Shown here piece by piece: positions 9,663 through 16,936 of a stretch of 64,000 bases of DNA. Location of the stretch: the NCBI GenBank assembly GCA_965284645.1, contig OZ260106.1, positions 4,092,001 to 4,156,000 on the forward strand. Direction: 5' to 3'. A program made the position numbers and the translations under genes. This stretch comes from JAIBAJ01 sp965284645 (GTDB lineage: Bacteria; Bacteroidota; Bacteroidia; JAIBAJ01). Under the pieces are notes generated by a model. That model made no database searches. It had not been told where the DNA came from and was given only the letters and a program-made list of their open reading frames with translations. How positions within the stretch are numbered: the first letter of the stretch is position 1; each line of letters opens with the position of its first letter.

Positions 9663-11609
9663 GTGATTTCAGTTTCAAACCTTTCCGTACAATTTGGTGG
9701 AACCTATTTATTTGAAGAAGTTTCTTTCTTGGTCAATCCCCGCGATCGAATTGGATTGGTAGGAAAAAATGGTGCCGGAAAATCCACCTTGCTTAAAATT
9801 TTGGCGGGCCAACAAAGCTTCGACAAAGGTGATATAGCCAAACCAGCCGGTAGCCATGTCGGTTATTTGCCACAGGAAATGAACCATGCTGATGGCTTTA
9901 CCGTTATGGAAGAAGCCAAAAAAGCCTTTGTGGAATTGGTTGAACTCGAAACTAAAATTGAATACATCAACCAGCAATTGACCGAAAGAACCGATTATGA
10001 AAGCGATAGCTATTCGGATTTAATCCACCAATTGCATGATGCCACCGAACGCTTCAGTATGTTGGACGGTTATAACATCGATGCGGCTACTGAAAAGGTG
10101 TTACTTGGACTTGGATTTAGCCGAGAAGATTTCACCCGTCAAACCTTGGAGTTTAGCGGAGGCTGGAGAATGCGGGTAGAGTTGGCTAAAATCCTGCTGC
10201 AAAAACCAGAAGTGCTGCTGCTGGATGAGCCAACCAACCACTTGGATATTGAAAGTATTCAATGGATCGAAGAGTTTTTGGCCGATTACCCCGGGGCTAT
10301 TTTATTGGTGAGTCACGATAAAGCCTTTTTGGACAATATCACCAACCGTACCATCGAAATTTCGATGGGAAAAATATTCGACTATCGTGCCAACTATTCT
10401 AAATATGTGGAGCTGAGGGCCGAACGAAAATCAACCCAGGAAGCAGCGGCCAAAAACCAGCAGAAATACATTGAAAAAACCGAACAACTGATTGATAAAT
10501 ACCGGGCCAAAGCCAATAAAGCATCCTTTGCTCAATCCTTAATCAAAAAACTAGACCGTATTGAACTGGTGGAAGTGGACGAAGATGATAATGCCTCCCT
10601 TCGCTTTTCCTTCCCTCCTGCTCCCCACTCCGGAAAGGTAATTGCCCGTGCCGAACGCTTAGGCAAAAGCTATGGCGATAAAAAAATTCTGGAAAACGTT
10701 GATTTTATATTGGAAAGAGGCGACCGGGTTGGCTTTGTTGGAAAAAACGGGGCCGGAAAAACAACCTTGTCTAAAATTTTGGCCAAAAAGCTCGACCATA
10801 CCGGTGTTTTGGAAGAAGGACACCAGGTGAAACTTGGCTATTTTGCCCAAAACCAAACCGAAACCATGGACGGTGAAAAAACCGTTTTTGAAACCATCGA
10901 CGAAGTGGCTGTTGGGGATGTAAGAAAAAACATTCGAAACCTTTTGGGCTCCTTTTTATTCGGTGGCGACTCCATCGATAAAAAAGTAAAGGTGTTGAGC
11001 GGGGGTGAAAAAAACAGATTGGCCATGTGCAAATTGTTGTTGGAACCCTATAACTTCTTGGTATTGGATGAACCTACCAACCACTTAGACATGCGCAGCA
11101 AGGATATGCTAAAAACCGCTTTGTTGAAGTACGATGGAACCTTGGTTGTAGTTAGCCACGATAGGGATTTCTTGCAGGGATTGACCACCAAAATTTATGA
11201 ATTCCCGGGAGGTACCGTAAAACAGCACTATGGTGATATTTATGAATTCCTTCGATCCAAGAAAATCTCCAACCTAGCTGAGTTAGAAAAGAAAACAGCT
11301 CCCAAAGTAGAAGAGAAGAAAAAGGAAGCTACAACCACCCCGGTTGACGAGGAAAAAAGGAAGCAAGCCGAAAAACAAGCCAAGCAATTGGATAATTCCA
11401 TCAAAAAGCACGAAGAAATCATCGGAAGACTAGAGGAAGAGATCAAAAAAATCGACGAACTGATGACCCATCCCGAGCAATTCAAAGAAGTTTCCAAAAA
11501 TGACCCAAACATCTTTGAAAAGTACCAACGCCTTCAGGATGAGCTAAATACAACCATGGAAACCTGGGAAAAACTGGTTGAAGAAAAAGAATTAACAATG
11601 AAAAGTTAA
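9663..11609 (+). CDS. ABC-F family ATPase (ribosome-associated, Uup/EttA type)
   Basis: 648 residues, no membrane segments. Two ABC domains: Walker A GKNGAGKSTLLKILAG (about 35-50) and GKNGAGKTTLSKILAK (about 360-375); signature motifs LEFSGGWRMRVELAK and LSGGEKNRLAMCK; Walker B VLLLDEPTNHLDIES and LVLDEPTNHLDMRS. The linker between the domains is the ABC-F P-site tRNA-interaction motif region. The last about 90 residues (from KKTAPKVEEKKKE) are a charged coiled coil as in Uup. Members act on the translating ribosome or in antibiotic protection. Starts at GTG 9663, close behind prfC; both neighbours fit a translation role. Confidence 0.88.
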   Translation: MISVSNLSVQFGGTYLFEEVSFLVNPRDRIGLVGKNGAGKSTLLKILAGQQSFDKGDIAKPAGSHVGYLPQEMNHADGFTVMEEAKKAFVELVELETKIEYINQQLTERTDYESDSYSDLIHQLHDATERFSMLDGYNIDAATEKVLLGLGFSREDFTRQTLEFSGGWRMRVELAKILLQKPEVLLLDEPTNHLDIESIQWIEEFLADYPGAILLVSHDKAFLDNITNRTIEISMGKIFDYRANYSKYVELRAERKSTQEAAAKNQQKYIEKTEQLIDKYRAKANKASFAQSLIKKLDRIELVEVDEDDNASLRFSFPPAPHSGKVIARAERLGKSYGDKKILENVDFILERGDRVGFVGKNGAGKTTLSKILAKKLDHTGVLEEGHQVKLGYFAQNQTETMDGEKTVFETIDEVAVGDVRKNIRNLLGSFLFGGDSIDKKVKVLSGGEKNRLAMCKLLLEPYNFLVLDEPTNHLDMRSKDMLKTALLKYDGTLVVVSHDRDFLQGLTTKIYEFPGGTVKQHYGDIYEFLRSKKISNLAELEKKTAPKVEEKKKEATTTPVDEEKRKQAEKQAKQLDNSIKKHEEIIGRLEEEIKKIDELMTHPEQFKEVSKNDPNIFEKYQRLQDELNTTMETWEKLVEEKELTMKS

Positions 11610-11681
11610 TTTTCTATCGAAAAACATAACCTTTCACTACCGGCAGCGTTACAGGCGAGGTTTTTTTTTATCCACTAGCCT

Positions 11682-12260
11682 GTGATTGTAAACTATCTTA
11701 CGCTAATCAATCAACTCTATGCCATCGACAAGATTATGGAGGAGAATGAATTGATTATGGTTTATAAAGATGAGATCAGTTCCCAAACTTTAGACCGCAT
11801 TTTAGCTATTACAGAATTCAAAATCAACAACTTGATTGATGAACGGTCGGTGAAGAAAAAGATGTTCAACGTACTTGTTGAAGCTGTTCAAAATATTTTG
11901 AAACATGGCGAAGGCAACCCAAAGGTGATGGAACATTACAAATCCATGTTGGTGATTGGAAGAGAGGCCGCCGGATTTTTCATCATTACAGGCAATGTTT
12001 TGAAAAAGGAAAAAATGACAGGTTTGGTAAATAAACTTGAAAATATCAATTCCTTGGACGATGTAGGTTTACGAAAATTGTACAACCAAACCATTCAGGA
12101 CAATCCGTTTTCGGAAAAAGGTGGTGCAGGTTTAGGACTTATCGATATGGCTAGGAAAACAGGCAACAAAATTGCTTATTCCATTAAAGATTTGGACTCC
12201 GAACATGTGTATGTGAGCATGAAATCCTTGTTCAGTTTGGCGCCACATGCAGCTAATTAA
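11682..12260 (+). CDS. SiaB-like family protein kinase (DUF6272)
   Basis: 192 residues. The sequence NVLVEAVQNILKHGEG near 65-80 is an N-box of the GHKL/HATPase fold, and GGAGLGLIDMARKTG near 147-161 is the G-box, as in the SiaB kinases that phosphorylate a SiaC-like anti-sigma-antagonist partner. The start is GTG at 11682; an ATG 51 bases further (MEENELIMVYKDE) is an alternative. No SiaC or SiaA gene is adjacent; the only STAS-domain protein in the window is far away at 52880. Assignment rests on the ATP-binding motifs and length. Confidence 0.72.
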   Translation: MIVNYLTLINQLYAIDKIMEENELIMVYKDEISSQTLDRILAITEFKINNLIDERSVKKKMFNVLVEAVQNILKHGEGNPKVMEHYKSMLVIGREAAGFFIITGNVLKKEKMTGLVNKLENINSLDDVGLRKLYNQTIQDNPFSEKGGAGLGLIDMARKTGNKIAYSIKDLDSEHVYVSMKSLFSLAPHAAN

Positions 12261-12303
12261 GTCTAGATATTCCTTCAAAGATTAGATTTTTTTCTTTTTT
12301 ATT

Positions 12304-12445
12304 TGGCGGGCCCCCTGCCACAAATACGCTTTTTCAAAAAACTTGAACTTTCTACTCGGTGGCAGGGTCAGGCTATCCACTTCTAGTCCTCGGTCTGCTC
12401 CGTTCCTACGCATCCCTGTGGGCTATCCGTTTCTATCCTTGCCCG
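12304..12445 (+). repeat. Dispersed structured intergenic element, copy B (best reference copy)
   Basis: Starts TTGGCGGGCC. The outer stem is perfect: CCCTGCCAC at 12313-12321 pairs with GTGGCAGGG at 12359-12367. Downstream come two imperfect direct repeats, GGCTATCCACTTCTAGTCC and GGCTATCCGTTTCTATCC, separated by CTGCTCCGTTCCTACGCATC, and the end CTTGCCCG. Other copies keep the layout while the stem sequence changes (see findings). It follows the SiaB-like gene. Confidence 0.75.
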
Positions 12446-12544
12446 AAATCCTACTTACCTGGGTGTGGTGAAATAGATACACATTTTAACACAGAAAAAC
12501 CAAACTCGCTTTTCATTTTGCTTTTTATACTTATTTTATTTAAA

Positions 12545-12718
12545 CCCAGATTACGCATTAGAAATCGTAATGAAGCTTTCAAATGCAATAAAGACGAGGG
12601 TTTCAGGTTAATTTTTGGGTGAAGGAATAGTAAACTATTTTGAAGTCAAAAATTGTTCTGAAATCCTTGTATTTGAAGCAGTTGGAAGCTGTAATAGATT
12701 TCTAATGCTGAATTTGGG
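12545..12718. repeat. 174-bp MITE-like element sharing termini with the 146-bp element
   Basis: The ends are inverted repeats of about 21 bp: CCCAGATTACGCATTAGAAAT on the left and a right end whose complement reads CCCAAATTCAGCATTAGAAAT. TTTAA is found next to both ends, with a one-base offset on the left. The ends resemble those of the 146-bp element at 16105 and 52302 but the interior is different. Probably an older relative mobilised by the same transposase. Confidence 0.5.
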
Positions 12719-12723
12719 TTTAA

Positions 12724-12782
12724 CTCCAATTAATCAGTAGGAGGATTTATACATAAGAACTACTTGATTTAGTTGGGTTTGA
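12724..12782. repeat. Degenerate end fragment of the 146-bp MITE-like element
   Basis: Reads CTCCAATTAATCAGTAGGAG followed by GATTTAT and ACTACTTGATTTAGTTGGGT, matching the first about 55 bases of the element at 52302 with several mismatches. It lies right beside the 174-bp relative, so the gap 12261-12934 is largely repeat debris; no gene is visible there. Confidence 0.5.
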
Positions 12783-12934
12783 GGTGCTGCTAGAAGTACT
12801 CCTCCAAAACTCAATTCGACCTCGCGCTCGCCCTCGTTTGCAAAGGGTTCGGTCGAGAAAGGCGTTTATTACGCCAAATAACATCTAAAAAGAAATTAAT
12901 TGTTCAATATCCTCATGAATATTTATTTAGCAGT

Positions 12935-13057
12935 GCAAAAGACTATATGGTTGAACTTTGTATTGTGAAAATAACTAAAATTGAACAATGAATTCCAGAT
13001 TGAATTTTTCGGTCAAAGACCGATTTCTCAATCGCCCTCGTTACAAACGAGGGCGAG
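12935..13057 (+). repeat. 123-bp direct repeat, left copy (REP-like hairpins)
   Basis: Nearly identical to 15573-15695, in the same orientation and 2638 bp away. It carries two hairpins: TCGGTC-aaa-GACCGA and CGCCCTCGTT-aca-AACGAGGGCG. The right copy has one change in the second stem (GAGTGCG). The pair brackets two T9SS cargo genes. The CTCGTT..AACGAG hairpin core resembles REP sequences moved by Y1-type transposases, but no such transposase is present. Confidence 0.85.
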
Positions 13058-14424
13058 CGGGGGGCAACACCAGCACAAACTTGGGCGTAGGCCTGTTTAT
13101 GACTGATGAGCAGGTTCCTGTAAGTTTGAAGCAAAATGAAATGGTGAATAATTGGACAGGGCTCTACCTTGGCGGTGGCAACATTGGCAACATTGGCCTT
13201 CCGCAAGGCTGGTATATAGCAAATTGGCTATTTATCAATGGCATGTACCTGCCCCATTTTGTTTATTCATCCAGCACTTTAGCTTGGGATAACCATTGGA
13301 CAGCATCCTTTAGTTCCGATGATGTGCTTTCGGCGGGGCCATTCTATTACCCATCTCCTAACCCATATACCATTTATGCACGTAATAATTCTGCCGAGTG
13401 GAAGCCGAGTCCTGTTGATAATGTTCCTGGTAATTTTTATTATGAAATGCAAACTGCAATTGCCGCCAACTATCTCGGCAACATTAGCGGAATGGATTGC
13501 CCTACCGGTAATGCCGGAACTCAGGAAATAGTGTGGAATGGAGGGGGCATAGAGCAATACAAAATGATGATTACTGATACTACCACGCAAACTTATGAAG
13601 CAGCATATAAATGGTCGCAGTGCTATACTGTTTATGACTTATTAAGAAATACTGACAGCTTGCAAACTAACGACAGCCTGTTTTCTGCATTTTATACTAC
13701 TGCCTTTAATTCTAATTTAGGCAAATTATACAGAGCCTCTGCTGGTTTAGGTTATTTGAAAGACTTAACAACAGGGAAAATAACTTCCTTTAAAGATACA
13801 TTAAATAACATCATGCCTGCCAACGAACCCGAAACAGACCTCATAAGTGTATTGAGCATTTTTGCAGATGAAATGTTGGATAGTAGTATGGTAATTCCTA
13901 ACGATTCGGCCTTAATAATTTTGATGACTTTGGATTCCACACTCAGTTTTGCTTCGGCAAATACCCGTTTAGATAGTGCTGCCTATGTTGTTGTAAAGGA
14001 AATTGCCAATAAATGCCCATATCAATACGGTCATGCAGTATATATAGCTCGTGGGTTGGCGGCATTGAATGATACTGCAGCAGTCGTGTACAGGAATGTT
14101 TGTGAAACATACAATGCTGATACATTAAGTATGAGGCTCGAAGAACAACAACTACAAACGGTTAATCGCATTAATGAAAACAAACTATATCCTAACCCAA
14201 CTAGCAATGAGGTATATTTAGACTACAACTTACAAGAAGGGGAAATAGGAAGTCTAGAGGTTTATAATTCAATAGGGCAAAGGATATCAAAAGAAGAAAA
14301 TATTATTGGAGTTGGAATATTAAAAATTTCTGTTGCAAGATCGTCTCCGGGCATATATTACGTTCGTTTGCTCGTAAACGAACGGCAACGGAATAACTGG
14401 AAACTCTGTATAGCAAGAAATTAG
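12988..14424 (+). CDS. T9SS type-A sorting-domain protein, 5' end replaced by repeat
   Basis: The open frame begins inside the 123-bp direct repeat, so about the first 30 residues (MNSRLNFSVKDRFLNRP..) are translated repeat, not family sequence. No signal peptide is present, which a T9SS cargo needs. The rest is about 450 residues with a WNGGGIEQYK segment and helical repeats, ending with a type-A C-terminal domain: NKLYPNPTSNEVYLDY, LEVYNSIGQRI and SSPGIYYVRLLVNE. I read it as a 5'-truncated gene. A 9-bp-stem hairpin (CGTTCGTTT/AAACGAACG, 14361-14384) lies inside the last codons and distorts the end of the sorting domain. Confidence 0.65.
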   Translation: MNSRLNFSVKDRFLNRPRYKRGRAGGNTSTNLGVGLFMTDEQVPVSLKQNEMVNNWTGLYLGGGNIGNIGLPQGWYIANWLFINGMYLPHFVYSSSTLAWDNHWTASFSSDDVLSAGPFYYPSPNPYTIYARNNSAEWKPSPVDNVPGNFYYEMQTAIAANYLGNISGMDCPTGNAGTQEIVWNGGGIEQYKMMITDTTTQTYEAAYKWSQCYTVYDLLRNTDSLQTNDSLFSAFYTTAFNSNLGKLYRASAGLGYLKDLTTGKITSFKDTLNNIMPANEPETDLISVLSIFADEMLDSSMVIPNDSALIILMTLDSTLSFASANTRLDSAAYVVVKEIANKCPYQYGHAVYIARGLAALNDTAAVVYRNVCETYNADTLSMRLEEQQLQTVNRINENKLYPNPTSNEVYLDYNLQEGEIGSLEVYNSIGQRISKEENIIGVGILKISVARSSPGIYYVRLLVNERQRNNWKLCIARN

Positions 14425-14440
14425 GACTAATTTATTTGCG

Positions 14441-15414
14441 ATGAAAAGTGTTTTTTTGTATTTTGCAATTTCTTTGTTTTTAATTACTAAAACAATTGCA
14501 CAACAAAACTTAGTAATTAATTCAAGTTTTGAAGAATATACAGATTGCCCTGACGGTCTTAACCCTTCAAATACAGGTTTTCAGGGAATTTCTTGGATAG
14601 AAATTTTAGATTCACCTGATTATTATCATTTATGTGGGACAGGTTTGGGCAACATAAATACAGCGTATGGGGGGGGGGCGGGGGGCAAAATGGTGTGGCT
14701 TACTCAGGTCTTAGTTTCTGGGTAGATGTCCCTTTCCCATTAAGGGAACTTTTACAGGGTAACCTAGAAACAAGCCTAAATCCGAATCATAAATACGATT
14801 GTAGTTTTTGGATTTACCTACCTGATTCGTTTTTATATGCTGTTCGGAATGTAGGAATTTACTTTTCCAAAACATCTTTACCCGTTCAATCGAACACAAA
14901 TAGTTATTTTCAATATATTCCCCAAGTTAAATATAATGGAACATCATATTTAACTGAAAAAAACAAATGGAAACAAATTTCAGGGAGTTTTATTGCTGAT
15001 GGAGGTGAAAAATTTTTAACTATTGGAAATTTTGATTCGAATGCACTTACTGATACAATGAGAGTAACAGGGGGGACAAATTATAATGAATGGCGACAAG
15101 CCTACTACTACATCGATAACATCTCCGTTATCGAAGACACCTCCTACCACCCAATAGGCATTGAGGAAGAGCAAATAGTGAGAATTTCTATTGCGATAAA
15201 AAATGGTTACTTGCAAACCCAAGGCCTAGTATTTGAAAAGCAAACCACACAAGTGAAGTTGTATAATTTGGAAGGGAAATTGGGTGTGGAGGTTTTTACT
15301 TCACCCACCCAACGAGAAGTGCCCATTCAAAACCTGAGTGAAGGGGTATATTTCTATTCCATTGAAGCCTTGGGCAAAGTGGTGAAAAGAGGGAAGGTGG
15401 TGGTGGGCCTTTGA
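14441..15414 (+). CDS. T9SS type-A cargo protein split by a poly-G frameshift (candidate phase-variable gene)
   Basis: Two frames make one protein. Frame 1 from ATG 14441 has a signal peptide (SVFLYFAISLFLITKTIAQ) and NLVINSSFEEYTDCPDG, typical of Bacteroidota secreted proteins with an N-terminal carbohydrate-binding-like fold. Frame 2 carries GVAYSGLSFWVD, YYYIDNISVIED and a type-A sorting domain ending QNLSEGVYFYSIEALGKVVK. They meet at G10-C-G6 (14669-14685). In the sequence as given, frame 1 runs on to a stop at 14725, giving 94 residues. One extra G, or two fewer, restores a 324-residue protein. It could be slipped-strand phase variation or a sequencing error. Confidence 0.7.
14669..14685 (+). 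repeat. Homopolymer G10-C-G6 tract
   Basis: Ten G, one C and six G lie inside a coding region exactly where the reading frame breaks. This is the longest G run noticed in the window. Confidence 0.9.
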
Positions 15415-15505
15415 GTGTGGCCAATTTTCAAAAAAGCTGTTTTGGATAATGGAACTAGAAAGCACAATGCCACCTACCTGCACCACTGCCTGTAGAGAGC
15501 ACCCA

Positions 15506-15574
15506 GGTTAGGGATTGCAGTGGAAATCCTTTTTGCGGAGGTACGAGCAAAAAGATTGGAACGGAAAGCCCGGC
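15506..15574 (-). repeat. Dispersed structured intergenic element, copy C (3' half only)
   Basis: On the reverse strand it reads GCCGGGCTTTCCGTTCCAAT, then a hairpin with arms TTTTTGC and GCAAAAA, then GGATTTCCACTGCAATCCCT. The outer covarying stem of the family is missing. It abuts the right 123-bp direct repeat, so the gap 15415-15753 is all repeat sequence. Confidence 0.65.
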
Positions 15575-15695
15575 AAAAGACTATAAGGATGAACTTTGTA
15601 TTGTGAAAATAACTAAAATTGAACAATGAATTCCAGATTGAATTTTTCGGTCAAAGACCGATTTCTCAATCGCCCTCGTTACAAACGAGTGCGAG
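15573..15695 (+). repeat. 123-bp direct repeat, right copy
   Basis: Same orientation as 12935-13057 and identical over more than 100 consecutive bases in the centre. Here it is not fused to a reading frame. It marks the right border of the T9SS cargo island. Confidence 0.85.
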
Positions 15696-15753
15696 AAAGG
15701 GCAGTTCGAATTGGTAAATCCTGGTATGGGTTAAGTTGGGTTGCTGTACAAAA

Positions 15754-16528
15754 CTACCCAAACAAACTTTTCGAATCTTCCCAGCTTAGCCAAAAACGGT
15801 AAGGTAAATCAGCATCTTCCTTGGCATAATCTACACCAATGCGTTTGCCAATTTTTATTCTATCCTTGGGTATCACCAATCCGCGGTTGTAAATTCCTAT
15901 TTCAGGGTGGTGGGTAAGATCCAATCCAGAATGGAGGGTTTTGATACCCAAAGCAGATGCTACAGTTCCTGGACCTCCTGAAGTGGTTTTGGAAAGTTTG
16001 TTTTGCTTTCTGCGGTTGAGTATTTCGCCGACTCCTTGGATAGGGAAAATTGCTCTTATCAAAACGGCATGGGGAATATCGGCTTGGTTGGTTACCACAT
16101 TGAACCCAGATTACGCATTAGAAATGCATAAACGATTAACCAGTTGTAAATCAATTTGTATGGCCAAATTGATAACAACTGCTAAATCGGGGTAAACCCA
16201 ACTAAATCAAGTAGTTCGGATTAATAAATCCTCCTATTGATTAATTTGGGTTGAACAGGTGATGAATACCATAGCATAGGTAAACATAAGCCGTTCCCCC
16301 TTTGGCATACATGGTTTCGGTGCGAGCGGTTCGTCGACCACCAAAGGCATGAGAGGCTTTATCTGTAACACCAGCATAGGCTTCGGTTTCGGTAATAATA
16401 CCCGAACAGGTTTCCCCCTCAAACGAGGTAAACAATTCCTTTCCCAACAAGGATTGAGCTATGTCCACTACATCTTCTTGTAAGAAAAAAGAAGGATCCA
16501 AACGCGAAAAAATGGGTGAAGTAGCCAT
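15754..16528 (-). pseudogene. mpg: 3-methyladenine DNA glycosylase (Mpg/AAG) interrupted by a 146-bp insertion
   Basis: The N-terminal half (from ATG 16528) has IFSRLDPSFFLQEDVVDIAQ, ITETEAYAG with the catalytic Glu region, GGRRTARTETMY and VYLCYGIHHLFN. The C-terminal half resumes with VVTNQADIPHAVLIRA, SGGPGTVASALG and DLPYRFWLSWE. Removing 16105-16250 plus one copy of the 5-bp duplication (151 bp) restores one frame of 207 residues, the normal length. With the insertion the frame stops three codons in. The enzyme excises alkylated purines in base excision repair. All visible motifs remain intact, so the loss looks recent. Confidence 0.9.
16105..16250 (-). mobile_element. 146-bp MITE-like element inserted in mpg
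   Basis: Terminal inverted repeats CCCAGATTA / TAATTTGGG, flanked by the 5-bp duplication TTGAA (16100-16104 and 16251-16255). The copy at 52302-52447 is the same length and differs at two positions when read in the opposite orientation. An internal hairpin pairs ATCAATTTG with CAAATTGAT, extended by AGTTGT/ACAACT. It has no coding capacity, so it must depend on a transposase elsewhere. Confidence 0.88.
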
Positions 16529-16674
16529 AGCCAAATGATGATTTCAAATATTCCTCAAAATTGGGGAATTCTAAAAAACAAGTCAGAAGAATTTCAAGCA
16601 CAGATTCGTCCCCAAAAACCGCAAAAATGGTATACAGCAAATGCCAAAACAAGGGAGAATGCTTGTGCTTAGTC

Positions 16675-16816
16675 CCGGGTAGGGATAGAAACGAAAAGCC
16701 CACAACGGCCAAAGCGCTAGCGAATGGCGTGAGGACTTGCAGTGGATAGCCCGACCATTCGCCCAGCACACTGCCAAAACCTAGCACAACTTTGGGTGGC
16801 GAATGGGACCCGCCAA
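16675..16816 (-). repeat. Dispersed structured intergenic element, copy D
   Basis: Read on the reverse strand it starts TTGGCGGGTCCC and ends TCTATCCCTACCCG. The outer stem is CCATTCGCC (16755-16763) with GGCGAATGG (16798-16806), perfect but with a different sequence from copy B. It fills the gap between the mpg pseudogene and porX. Confidence 0.75.
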
Positions 16817-16936
16817 AAACATAAAATTGAATTGAAACTAAAATTAGCCCTTCTTCCAATATTAAACCATCCAAATGGAGGGCTATCTAACAATATTCCT
16901 ACCTTCGCTTCGTTCCAAACCTTCTAAAATTAACGA

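Noticed and set aside
11620..11672. Possible terminator after the ABC-F gene
   Set aside because: A T9 run is present, but the preceding stem (AACCT/AGGTT) is only five base pairs with a long loop.
12359..12622. 87-codon frame in the repeat region
   Set aside because: It translates structured element B and the start of the 174-bp element; the peptide reflects repeat words, not a protein family.
16419..16927. Several overlapping frames around structured element D
   Set aside because: They cover the element and the 5' end of mpg on wrong strands or frames; the element is non-coding in its other copies.
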